A stretch of 64,000 nucleotides of DNA from Prunus persica (taxonomy: Eukaryota > Streptophyta > Magnoliopsida > Rosales > Rosaceae): contig NC_034009.1 of assembly GCF_000346465.2 (NCBI RefSeq), positions 40,248,370 through 40,312,369 on the forward strand. The letters run 5' to 3'. Positions 46,401 to 57,218 of the stretch are shown piece after piece (position 1 is the stretch's first letter; each line of letters starts with the position of its first letter). Position numbers and translations under genes: made by a program. The notes beneath the pieces were generated by a model, which saw nothing but the letters and a program-made list of their open reading frames with translations, was not told the origin of the DNA and ran no database searches.

Positions 46401-46541
46401 GATGACCTCTTCGACAAAGTAACGAGTGGGACTGAAACGACCGCGTTCTCGGAGAAGCAGCGACGATTTGGCGTCGTCGAGGCCCGGTCCGACGTCCAGG
46501 ATCGCCTCCAAGTAACTGTTCACCCAGTCGTTTCCCGCCAT
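40480..46541 (-). CDS. SPS: Sucrose-phosphate synthase, family A
   Basis: Thirteen exons: 46359-46541, 46184-46276, 45512-45756, 45271-45334, 44424-45122, 44182-44298, 43870-44001, 43544-43720, 42779-42832, 42634-42696, 41550-42500, 41178-41305 and 40480-40753. They sum to 3180 nt, or 1059 residues, the usual length. Reaction: UDP-glucose plus fructose 6-phosphate gives sucrose 6-phosphate, in the cytosol; the rate-controlling step of sucrose synthesis. The start [20 protein letters not shown] is typical of family A. The GT-B region (about 170-650) shows [55 protein letters not shown] and [18 protein letters not shown]. The C-terminal sucrose-phosphatase-like domain (about 770-1010) has VIAVDCD and [23 protein letters not shown] (about 146-157) matches the regulatory Ser158 phosphosite of spinach. 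Intron 3 uses a GC donor; all others are GT-AG. Confidence 0.97.
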
Positions 46542-46579
46542 TGTTTACAGAGCCTGAAACAGAGCACTCTGCTCACAGT

Positions 46580-46589
46580 TTTATATATA
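46580..46589 (-). promoter_or_regulatory. Candidate TATA box for SPS
   Basis: The minus strand reads TATATATAAA about 40-50 nt before the SPS ATG. If used, the 5' UTR would be very short (about 15-20 nt). A start further upstream with a 5' UTR intron ending in tttcag (near 46555) is an alternative. Confidence 0.4.
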
Positions 46590-46602
46590 GCTTTAGAGCT
46601 TT

Positions 46603-46605
<3 letters not shown>

Positions 46606-46651
<46 letters not shown>

Positions 46652-46689
46652 GGTTATGGTAATGTGTTGGAGATTGGTGACAATGACGG

Positions 46690-46720
<31 letters not shown>
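46606..46720. repeat. Paired (GA)n microsatellites upstream of SPS
   Basis: Two pure GA runs, 46606-46650 (about 45 bp) and 46694-46720 (about 27 bp), separated by 43 bp of unique sequence, 65-180 bp upstream of the SPS ATG. On the gene's strand they read CT. Confidence 0.9.
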
Positions 46721-46724
<4 letters not shown>

Positions 46725-49213
46725 AGTGGGAGAGACGTTTTCGGAGAATTTTTCCGTGACTTTGCGATTTCTCTGGAAAATTACAAAGTTGAATAACTTA
46801 CTTTTATTTAATTTTTTTCCTTGTTGGAAAGTGTTAAGCTTTAGATACACTCATCATTCTACTAGAAACCACACTTGTCACTTATTACGTGGGTAGTAAG
46901 TAGTAACATTGGAGAGGAAAATGAGCATTGCTTATTTGATGGTGTTAATTAGAGGTTTTTTTTTATTCACGCCTACTAAGTGCGATTTACAAAATTAATA
47001 TTTATTTTTTAATTGTATTTTTTTTAGATGTGTGTCTTTTATCACTTGACTTACAAGGTTTTTTATTTTATTTTTACAATTGTATTTTGTTAGATGCCCA
47101 TTTCAACAATTTATATACACGACTAAAAAAAAGAAATAACTGAAACAGATGAATCACTTTACAAAATGAAGTCATTGATCGTCTTATAGTAGACGGAATT
47201 AAACTCAATTTCCAAATCATGCCATGGGAAACCTGTAAGAATCAAGATATTTTTTCTGTAACCAATAAAAAGAAATTTTATACCAAAACAAATGTAATAT
47301 AATATTTTTCAATTAGTTGAAGCATCTCATCTGTGACGTGAAGACCGCATATTATGAACCCTGAATAAATTGTTGTGCATAAAAAATTGAAAGTTAAAAA
47401 GTGAAGTCATTAGAAAAAGGGGGAGAGTAAAATAATCACAGAATCAGCATAGCACGAACATTCTTCTAGAAATGGAAAAACTTATGAATAAAAAAAAGAA
47501 AAAAAAAGTTTTGACCAAAATATATATATGCATAGTAATTGTTTTGTTTTGTTTTTTTATACATTCGATGTTTTACTTTAATTTAATTTAATTACAAGAA
47601 AGGAAATTTGATCTCAAATGTAAAATGGAAAGTACATCTGCTCTAACCAACTTGACTAAGCTCGTATGAAAGATAAACAAGAAAATAAGATTGCTTTGAT
47701 AAAAAATAAAGATGAATTTATGGAAAAGAGGCCGCATAATTAGAAATCTTGAACATCCGAGATATGGAGATGATGAAAAGGGCATAATAAGATTTGAGAA
47801 AAAGCCACGCCCGCAATCAGTCATGTCGCCAATTATATTAGCAGCAGGTATTAAACGTACGTGCATGCATGCATATTATGCCAAGTGTACTCTTGGGTTT
47901 GACACGTTTATGAAGAATAAGAAGAAGAATAAGGAAGAAGAGATACATTCCAAATCCCAAGCGAAGATTTATATACCAAACTTATTATATTAGTTTTTAT
48001 GTTGGAGTGATGTTTCTATAAAATAGATTTACATGTTTTTATATTTTCCATTTTTTTAATAATATTGTATTAATTAAATTAAAAAGTCTATTATTTGGGC
48101 ATAAAATATTAAAATAGTAAATAAAACTTTTCAAATTATCACGTAAGTCAACAAATTTCAATTTAAAAAATTTAATTTACTATTATTGTTGGACATGCTC
48201 TTAAAACTTAAAAGAACAAAAGAGTCTAGCATTAAAAACAATAAAAAAATAAAAAGCAAAGATTTACATTCCTTTGGTGTTTGTGGGCCGATAGTTCGTA
48301 AATTTAATGTGAGAGTCATTTTATAGTAAGAGTTTGACCTTTAAGTGAGGTCATATCACTTAACTGTTGAATTAAATCAACTAATTTGATTAAATAGTTA
48401 AAAAATAAGATCTCACCTAAAGACCATAAAGACCATATATAAGGCTAGAATTCTTGTTTAAGGATAATTGATTAATAGCTCAAATTGTGGTGATGTGGGC
48501 CAAATCCACATTGCTATCCAATAGGCGCCTAAAGCCTGTAAATGGCGGCAGCACGTGGCAAACCGGCAGTTAATACAGTTGGGTCACCTGAGAGATTGTG
48601 GTTAAAATAGGAAATCAATCGAATCAGATACCGCAAAGCGAATTATCTCTACAAATTCTTGTTCTCATTAATAGCCCTACTGTTTATTATTTTATATTTT
48701 CTGTTCTGTTTTACACAAATATTTATCTTATTTTCTATTGTATGGCCATAATATAATTTTTTTTTTAAAACGCTATTGAGATTGTATTGATAAATTACTC
48801 CATAAGCATAGTACAAATAAAAAAACTTCACATAATTTACGTCTAGTAAACTGTTTATGAAAAAATATGTGGCAAGAAGAGTTTTCCCTTTTCATTTATT
48901 TTTTACTTTATTTTATTTTTGCCTAAAAGATAAAAAGGTGAGAAAAATTACATGTAAACAAATAAAAATAAAAAACCAATCACTTCCTTCTTTTCGGATC
49001 AAACTAATCACTCAATTAATGCTCCTATCAATTCATTCACACAAAGCTAATCCCTCCCTACCCCTACAGTTTCCCCACCATAAACCAACTTCCAATCCAA
49101 TCATGTTGGACCAAATGTCCCTGTTCTTAGAAGCTCTTCTGTGTGGCCAAATATAATTTCTGAAGCACAAGTAAAATTCTTGGCATTGGAAATCCTTGTG
49201 GAATTTGAACAAA
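46721..49213. other. Intergenic, SPS and SYT promoters (divergent)
   Basis: AT-rich. A SINE lies at about 47553-47668. A 93-codon open frame at 47712-47990 lacks family motifs and is treated as chance. 49020-49213 is the probable SYT 5' UTR. No other gene was seen. Confidence 0.5.
47553..47668 (-). mobile_element. tRNA-derived SINE
   Basis: The minus strand reads gcttagtcaagttggttagagcaga... (A-box region), then gagatcaaatttcc (degenerate B-box), a TAAATT-rich stretch and an A-rich end near 47553. It is the same head as the fragment at 7.65 kb. Confidence 0.6.
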
Positions 49214-52200
49214 ATGGGGTTCTTCTTTGGAATGATTATTGGCATTGCCATCGGCATCGGGTTGATCGTGGCTTTTGCTCGGGCGGAGAGAATCCGATCC
49301 AAATGCCGTTCAGATTTGGTACATTGCAATTCAAATCAAATCTTGTTGCACCATGTTTGTTTGCTTTTCTTTCATATATATATATATATATATATATTTT
49401 TTTTCTGTTTCTTGGTTGATGTATTGTGTGTGATTTTAGGCCAAGACAGTGGCAGCGTTTGCAAGGATGACAGTGCAAGATTCTAGAAAACTTCTCCCAA
49501 GCCAGTATTATCCATCTTGGGTAGTCTTCACGCAGCGCCAGAAGTTGAGTTTTATTTCACAAACCCCCCAACTTCCCTGTTTTATCTTCTTCATGTTTTG
49601 CCCTTTGTGTGTTTGCTTTATGTCACATGCACCAAATGTCTCACATTCAGAAAGTACAATTTGTTACTCTAAGGTAAAAATATAAGCTGGGTTTGTAGAG
49701 GTAAGTTTCGCGCTTATTAGTTTCACCGTGCGATTGTGTCAGATTCAATATTAGGGAATGCGCAAAATATTGCAATGTCGCGCACAGAAAATACTGGATG
49801 TCTCCCAACTAGAGTTCTGATATCATATTAAACAGTTACTAGTACTCAAAAGCTTAATAGTGTCAAATGTCCCACATCGAAAAAAATTTGATATCATGAA
49901 ACAGTATATGAGCTGAGCTCTTCCACACCCTTTTCTATGTATATGTATATGTGTATATATCTAACAAGCATATCTTTATGAATTACAGTTGAATTGGCTT
50001 AACCACCATCTTCAAAAGATGTGGCCTTACGTTAATGAAGTAATGCTTGTTCTCTCCCTCCTTTCTTTTTTCTTTTCTCACTCTTTTAGTTTCACCTCTT
50101 CAATAGTCAATCTTCTGGTTTTTTGTTGTTTCTTTTGGGTGCGTTGTGATGGATTAGGCAGCATCAGAGCTGATAAAGAGCAATGTGGAACCGATACTCG
50201 AACAGTATAGGCCAGTCATCTTGTCGTCACTCAAATTCTCCACCTTGACCCTTGGCACTGTGGCTCCACAGTTCACAGGTTGGCTTCGTTCTTCATTGCT
50301 TACAAACTAGCACAAGCTTGATCCTATTCGTTGACTGGATTTCGGCATTGATACTTATACATGTAGTTGATGCCCTTTAGGAGTTACCATGGTTGAAAGT
50401 GAAAGTGTAGCTGGAGGAGTCACTCTGGAGTTGGAGCTTCAGTGGGATGGAAATCCCAATATTGTGCTTGATATCAAAACCAGAGTTGGTCTTGCACTAC
50501 CTGTTCAGGTAAAATGCTCATCAACTGATTGCTTATCCTCTTGTAATTTTGTTTAGTGAAATAGAGGCTTTAAGATCTTCTTTTTCTAACTGTTCGTCTA
50601 GGTGAAAAATATTGGATTCACTGGGGTTTTCAGGTTAATCTTCAAACCGCTAGTCGACGAGTTCCCTTGTTTTGGTGCTGTTTCTTATTCCTTAAGAGAA
50701 AAGGTTTGTGATAAGTTGCTGCTATCTTATTGGTTTGTAACATTTTCTGAGGCTTAATTTTACATTTATAGATTTATAAATTTGTTCATAACTACATTTA
50801 CATGTAACATACTTGATTTTGATGTCATATTTCTTGTATCTCTGCCTGCAGAAAAAGCTGGATTTTGTGTTTAAAATTTCTGGTGGTGACATATCATCAA
50901 TCCCAGGCGTTTCTGATGCTATTGAGGTTTGAGCAAACTTTGCCTTCTTGTAATGAAAGATTGTGGCATATTGCACAAAAACCTGAATTCTCTGCCACAC
51001 ATGTAATTAAATCATATCTGCAGAACTTCATCAGATGATAGAACGTCTTGTTCAACATGACTGTTAATTTGAATTACTCTTCCCACACTGCCCTCTAATG
51101 GAATTGTCGTACTATTTCAGGAAACAATACGAGATGCTATCGAAGATTGTATAACTTGGCCAGTACGCAATGTTATACCGATAATACCTGGAGATTATAG
51201 GTATACAAAATTATAATGAACTCTAGAAATCACAACAATATGGCCTAATTGATATATGAGTGCAAATTTTCTTACTCTGCTAGAAGTTTCTTTCATCTAA
51301 GATTTTGTTACGTGACAGTGACTTGGAGTTGAAGCCTGTTGGAACATTAGAAGTGAAGCTTGTGGAAGCCAAGGAGTTAACAAACAAGGACCTGGTGGGA
51401 AAATCAGACCCTTTTGCTGCGATATTCATACGTCCCCTTCCTGATAGAACCAAAACCAGCAAAGTCATTGTAAGAAAAACTCATGTTTTCTCGAAGTGGA
51501 TATGATTTAGATCTTCACTGAATTGAATAGAAGCATTTATCATGTGGTACAGGATAACGATTTAAATCCAATCTGGAATGAGCACTTCGAGTTCATAGTC
51601 GAAGATTCAACGACTCAACACTTGACAATAAGAATTTTCGACCATGAAGGACTTCAGGCTGCAGAACTCATTGGCTGTGCTCAAGTGAAACTGAGCCAGC
51701 TTGAGCCTGGCAAAGTGAAGGATGTGTGGTTAAAGCTGGTGAAGGATTTGGAGGTCCAGAGGGATACTAAATACAGGGGCCAGGTGAGAATAGGATTTAC
51801 AGTTTACTTGCATTGTACGCATACGAAAAAGGTAGAAATTTTTGTACCGGCTACTATCTACACTACATGGTACATTGTCGATACTATATTTGATATTTAG
51901 TCAACAATGTCAACAATGTAACAGATACTGTATATTATAATCCGGTACCAGCCAATCACTCTGGTACGAGAAAATTGGTGTTCTATTCTATAATGCACAT
52001 TGTTGTTGGCTTTAGGTGCACTTGGAGCTGTTGTACTGTCCTTTTGGTATAGATGGTAACATTGTAAACCCATTTGACCATGACTTCGCGTTGACCTCTT
52101 TGGAAAAGGCTCTTAAACATGAAAGTAATGAGACAGACAGTTCAGAGTTGAGAAAAACCGCTGCTCAGAAGAAGAAGGAGGTCTTTGTGAGAGGAGTATT

Positions 52201-52748
52201 ATCTGTAACAGTTATATCTGCAGAAGACTTGCCAGTTGTGGATTTTATGGGGAAAGCTGACCCTTTTGTTGTCCTTATTATGAAGAAATCTGAAACCAAA
52301 GCCAAGACCAGGGTGAGATTTTTGACTTTCCAAATTTTTCTTGCACTTTCTAAGTGTTCATTGTGCTATGTCTCATTTTCTTCTGCTTTTCTCAGGTTGT
52401 AACTAACAACTTGAATCCAGTTTGGAATCAAACTTTTGACTTCATGGTGGAGGATGCATTACATGAAATGTTAATGGTGGAAGTTTGGGACCATGACACT
52501 TTTGGAAAAGTAAATGTCTTCTTACTAGTTTAACTGTGTGACCGGATACCACTATACTAACTAATTTTCATTGTCTTTTCGTTTTCTTGTTCATTTTTCA
52601 GGATAGAATAGGGAGAGTGATCATGACACTGACCAGGGTGTTAATGGAAGGGGAATATCAAGACTGTTATGCCCTAGATATTGCTAAATCAGGAAGAATT
52701 TATTTGAATCTAAAGTGGGTTGCACAGCATAAAGTCCGCGATACGTGA
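49214..52748 (+). CDS. Synaptotagmin-like SMP/two-C2 protein (SYT4/SYT5 type); exon-2 splice donor altered
   Basis: Thirteen exons: 49214-49318, 49440-49544, 49989-50039, 50158-50278, 50381-50508, 50602-50703, 50852-50926, 51121-51200, 51319-51469, 51553-51783, 52016-52312, 52396-52509 and 52602-52748. They total 1707 nt, or 568 residues. There is an N-terminal membrane hairpin/anchor (MGFFFGMIIGIAIGIGLIVA) and an SMP lipid-transfer domain (about 65-245; WLNHHLQKMWPYVNEAASEL, LGTVAPQFTGV, WDGNPNIVLDI). Two C2 domains lie at about 255-380 (LEVKLVEAKELTNKDLVGKS) and 425-545 (LSVTVISAEDLPVVDFMGKA) with Ca-loop aspartates (SDP, ADP). Family knowledge: plant SYTs tether the ER to the plasma membrane and move lipids at contact sites. 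Oddity: after exon 2 the sequence is AAG|TTGAGT, where AAG|GTGAGT is expected. All other junctions are GT-AG. If real, this would disturb splicing of intron 2. Confidence 0.92.
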
Positions 52749-53012
52749 TGATTTGATCATCCTCTACATTGTTTTTGCTCTTGCTGGAGTTCAACTTCTG
52801 ATTTCTTTGCATGAAATACTACACGAAAAACAACAACAACAAAAATTCAATCTTTCATTCTTTTGCACATATTATTAGATTTCAACTTTCTATCAAAACT
52901 GAAAGAAAGTTTTACAAGCCACTTGTAGTTCAGATTACTTTACATTTCATATTTCTTAACCTGTTCATATCTATGATCTCTTATTGCAATCATGTTTTTT
53001 GATACAACTATT

Positions 53013-54242
53013 CAGGGACGGATCCAGGAATTTTCCTTGCAGGGGTCAACGTCTAAAAGGGTAAAAACTCTCGACCGTATTCTTCGCATGTCTCCCTGAT
53101 CTCAACAAACCACAAAATCTGAATTAGTTTTTATACAAGAATTATATATGTATCATGAACTGTGATATTTTGTCGTGACAATTACATGTCAGATCATGGA
53201 TGGATTCAGGAATTTTCCTTTCAGGAGTCAACGTTTAAAATGCTAAAAAATTTCTATACAAAATAGATCCATAAATTTTTTTATATTAAAAAAACCCTTA
53301 ATTTATTCAAACTAACAGTAACTAACCCAAATTAAACCTCCTAAAAAAAAAAAAAAAAAAAAAAAAAACCTCAACAACTAATCAAGAAAAACATCAATAT
53401 TTATCCCTTAAAAATAAAACAATAAATTATCATTCATATATAATTCACTGAGAAAACAACATTACAAACCACATATTAAATCAATCCACCATATTTTTAT
53501 TAACTATATTAACCAATCCACAAAAACAAAAACCTTATATTAAAATGCACAAAGATTCAACTCCTAAAGTAACAAACTTTAAACCTATCAACCTACTAAG
53601 AAATATTATAAACATTACAGGACAGTCGGCGATGTAATTTATCTTGGTTACAACTATATCGATGTATCAAAAATATTGAAAAAAATAAAAGCAAGACAAA
53701 AACAAATTATAAAATTGAATGAGCTAAATAATAAAGAAAAATACATGAAAAGGAAAAAAATGTAAAATAAAAAGTAAACACAAAGAAAAGAGCAAAAGGA
53801 AAAAACTGAAATGAAAAAGAAGAGAAAAAGCAAGATTGGGAAAGAGAAAAAAAATTGAAAACATAATAGCATATTGCGTTTGAAATGTCCAATGTATTGG
53901 GGATTGTGGGCTTTATCGGGTAGCAAGCTCCATTGCTTGCTGTTGCCCCTGTTTATTTTAATATGTTTATTTTAAAAAAAAAATTTAAAAACTTAAATGA
54001 AACGGTGTCGTTTCTCCATGAATCAAAAGACGAAAAAAAGGAAGCGCTCTGCGTGCAATGCTGCTTGCTGCGCTGAAGTTGAAGTTGCTGCAACCCTTTG
54101 AGGCATTTCCTCGAACAGATGGCGGGCATGAATTGCCCAGCCATCCAGCCATTGCAGGGGTCAATTTTTCTTCCTCTAGTGGCGGATTCTGGAGTTGCAG
54201 GGGTCAATTGACCACCCTTGCTCCTCTGTGGATCCGTCCCTG
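53013..54242. mobile_element. Non-autonomous hAT element, 1230 bp
   Basis: The ends are inverted: CAGGGACGGATCCA at 53013-53026, and TGGATCCGTCCCTG at 54229-54242. A perfect 8-bp target duplication, CAACTATT, flanks it (53005-53012 and 54243-54250). An 8-bp duplication with CAGGG termini is the hAT signature. Subterminal repeats occur: ggatccaggaattttccttg near 53020 is nearly repeated near 53205, and gttgcaggggtcaa recurs near the right end. No transposase reading frame is present. It contains a 24-26-nt A run (about 53345-53368). It lies about 260 bp past the SYT stop codon. Confidence 0.88.
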
Positions 54243-54250
54243 CAACTATT

Positions 54251-54770
54251 TGTAGCATACTTATCATTTGAAGTTTTGATATTGTTGAAGTTCTTCTATG
54301 ATGACATGTTCCTTTACTTGGAATATGAAGTGAGGGATCGGAGAACTTAGGAATTGAAATTGAATCAACTACTGCCCATATTTTATCCAATTCATGGTTT
54401 TGAGCTATGTTGAACAGACACAAACACGGGGACATGAAAACTTGACACGGCAACACGGAAAATCTCAATACTTTAGTGTCATAATACAATAAAACAAAAC
54501 AAAATACTCATATTCATCATCTATACATAATAATCAATCCACCACAAAATAAGATTGAGCATGAGAGGAGGCCCCATTTGAATTAGCATTACTCATCTTT
54601 CCCTAAACAAAATAAAGCACTATACATATATTTATTCACACATAAAACGATTTTCCACCTCATAAAATAAAAGTGTGCTTTGCATTCAAAAAAAAGAAAA
54701 AAAAAAGAAAAAAAGTGAATGAATTACCCATTCAAAAGATGCTATACTCTTGATATATATATACATTCAG
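54251..54770. other. AT-rich gap; nothing recognised
   Basis: Low-complexity AT-rich DNA between the hAT element and the palindrome field. It may include part of a degenerate transposon (gacacggcaacacgg near 54445). No gene. Confidence 0.4.
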
Positions 54771-54771
54771 T

Positions 54772-55475
54772 TTTCAAAATAGTATAGCCGTGCGGCTATC
54801 TTAATATATATTCAGTTTTCAAAATAGTATAGCCGTGCGGCTATCTTAATATATATTCAGTTTTTAAAATAGTATAGCCGTGCGGCTATCTTCATTTTTA
54901 TTTTTAAAATAGTATAGCCGTGCGGCTATACTATTTTTGGACACGTTGGAGCCTAGGCACTGGGCGGGTTATTTGTTTTTCTTCTTATAAATAGTATAGC
55001 CGCGCGGCTATACTATTTTTGACACGTGGGCTCCTAATCCCTGAGCGTTAGGCAGGTCCTCTTTTATATTATTATTTTTTAAATATATAAATAGTATAGC
55101 CGTTTGGCTAGACTCGTGTTTTTTATTTATTTAGTTTTTAAAATAGTATAGCCGACTGGCTATACGTTTTTTGGCACGTGGGAGCCTAGGCTCTAGCCGG
55201 GTTCTCTTTTATTTTCTACAAATAGTATAGCCGCTCGGCCATAAAGCCAAGCGGCTATACTCTAGTTTATTCATTTATTTATTTATTTATTAAAAATAGT
55301 ATAGTGCACGGCTATACTGTTTTTGACACATGGACTCCTAATCTCTAGGCGCTAGGCTATTCCTCTTTTTATTTTATTATATACATATATATATATATAT
55401 AAATAGTATAGTTGGGCGGCTATACACTTTTTTTATTTTTTTATTTTTAAGATGGTATAGCTGTGCGGCTATACT
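54772..55475. repeat. Palindrome-rich repeat field, main block
   Basis: About 12 copies of an inverted repeat with core TATAGCCGNNCGGCTATA, often extended as aaatagtatagcc...ggctatactattt. The first three (cores near 54785, 54830, 54875) form an exact 45-bp tandem. Later copies are 50-100 bp apart and several are followed by ga/ggcacgtggnnnccta and a ctaggcgcta-type segment. The copy at 54989-55018 is a perfect 30-bp palindrome. Spacer DNA is (TA)n- and T-rich. No coding potential. The family was not recognised. Confidence 0.85.
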
Positions 55476-56430
55476 CGTATATATATATATATATATTCGG
55501 ATCCTTTTTATTATTTTTTTTTTGCCGATTTTCGATTTTCGATAATAGTAGTTACTGCATTATCCAGTACTATTAGCCGTGAGTCTCTATTATCCCCTTT
55601 TGATTTTTAAATTTCCAAAGTTATTACTCGTATAAAGAATTTAGCATTTTAATATTTAATACTCGTATTATACACGTAAATAAGTATTTTTCAATAATAC
55701 ATTAGTATTCTGTACACATCTTAAATGCTCAATAAAATACACATTTTAAAAAAAAGAAGCAAACATACAATACTCGTATTGTACACATACATACATATTT
55801 TTCATGTTTAATACACTCGTTTAAAAAAATTGATAATACACACAAAATCCACTTATTATACACATAATTTTCACATATTATTGAATAAAAATATTATATA
55901 GTGGGCGAACTTTTCAGTTGTAATTTGCCAAAATTTTGCCGAATAAAACACGTATGTATTGTATTCGTATTTTTCCTGTTCCGTATTTTACTAACTATGA
56001 AGCAATGTGAGAGGCTAAGATTACTTCTTACTTGTTGTAACAGAAATGCAAGATGGTTGTTTTGCAATCTCTTTGCCAACCAGAACAACAATTTCAAACA
56101 AAGATTTATGGGCATAGTAGTAAGAGAGGTGATAGTATTCTTCATGTAAAGTGTTGTTTGAAAAGTGAAGCAACAACAAAGAATACTCCAACTCAGCATG
56201 CAATTCTCTACAACAAAAAATGTGTGCAATAAAAGAATTTAGTAACACTTGAGAAAACGAGGTAGATCAAGGGCAAACATTCCCACAAAAAAAGATGAAG
56301 AAAAAATTGAATTCTAAGATTGATTTACTGTGAAATTTCTCTATCTTCAATATATGCTTTTAGATATGTTGAAACTAGCAAATTAATATATATAATAATG
56401 CAAAGGTTTTTTAAAATAAAATATTATTTT
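55476..56430. other. AT-rich spacer within the repeat field
   Basis: TA microsatellite (55480-55496) followed by AT-rich sequence with direct motifs such as tactcgtatt and acacataca. Open frames near 55.9-56.25 kb overlap on both strands and show no recognisable domain. Confidence 0.4.
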
Positions 56431-56439
56431 AATAAAAAA

Positions 56440-56580
56440 TATAGCCGCGCGGCTATATATTTTTAATATAATATATTTAAAGGGTATAACTGTGTAGCTA
56501 TACTACGGTATTTTTTATTTTTAAAAAAATAGTATAGAGGCGCGGCTATACTATTTTTTGACACGTGCACCTAGGCGCTA
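56440..56580. repeat. Palindrome-rich repeat field, second block
   Basis: Three more copies: tatagccgcgcggctata (about 56440-56457), a decayed one (ggtataactgtgtagctata, about 56482-56501) and agtatagaggcgcggctata (about 56530-56550). The last is followed by the same gacacgtg and cctaggcgctaa segment seen in the main block, 0.95 kb away. Confidence 0.8.
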
Positions 56581-56646
56581 AGTTTAAAGACATTGAATCA
56601 CATATTTTAAGATAAGAACCACATAATTTTTTATTCTTTATGTATA

Positions 56647-56930
56647 CTAGCCTCTCTGCACGCGCTTCCGCGCTTGCGAGAGGTTTTTTTAAAAAAATAA
56701 GTAAATTTATTTTAGAATTAAAAAAGATAATAGGTAGTTGTGTTCCATAAAAATAGGATTCATTATCTGCTTTTTCTCTTTCTTTTAATTTTTTTAAATA
56801 TGAAAAAGTGTGAATTTACCATATTATCCTCATTTAATTAATAATTTGAATTCTTAATGTTTGCATTAACCAAGGGCATTTTCTGGTATTTTGAATGTTT
56901 CACCATTCTCTGCATTTTGCTTTATATATA
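56647..56930 (-). mobile_element. Helitron-like element, copy 2
   Basis: Read on the minus strand, the 3' end carries a GC-rich hairpin (cctctcgcaagcgcggaagc, then gcgtgcagagagg) directly followed by CTAG and then T, as for Helitron 3' ends. It joins copy 3 head to tail with no spacer. Non-coding, 284 bp. Confidence 0.7.
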
Positions 56931-57218
56931 CTAGCCCCTTGACACATGCTCACGCATGTGCTAATTGGTTTTCTTTTTCTTTTTTATTTTATTTTTAGAA
57001 TTAATAAAAGATAACAGGGTAGTTATGTTTCATAAAAGTAGGACCTATTATCTTATTTTGTTTTTAATTTTAATTTTTTTAATATTAAAAAATGTGAATT
57101 TACCATATTATCATCATTTAATTAATAATTTCAATTCTTAATGTTTGAATTAACAAAGGGTATTTTCTGGTATTTTAAATGTTTCACCATTCTCTGTCTT
57201 TTGCTTTATATATATAGA
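56931..57218 (-). mobile_element. Helitron-like element, copy 3
   Basis: 288 bp. The minus strand starts TCTATATATATAAAGCAAAA after an A and ends with a hairpin (gcacatgcgtgagcatgtg) close to CTAG then T. It agrees over its length with copy 2 (56647-56930) and, more loosely, with the element at 7340-7621. It inserted between A and T without target duplication, as Helitrons do. Confidence 0.72.

Noticed and set aside
47712..47990. A 93-codon plus-strand frame between SPS and SYT
   Set aside because: It starts with ATG but ends in Lys/Glu-rich simple sequence, has no family motif or promoter signal, and lies next to a SINE.
54058..54255. A 65-codon frame inside the hAT element
   Set aside because: No transposase similarity and it runs across the element border; chance.
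55901..56248. Overlapping frames on both strands
   Set aside because: No conserved motif, AT-rich, and both strands open over the same bases.
54772..56580. CRISPR-like array
   Set aside because: The repeats are palindromic but spacings are irregular and copies diverge. The sequence is a plant nuclear genome with intron-bearing genes on both sides.
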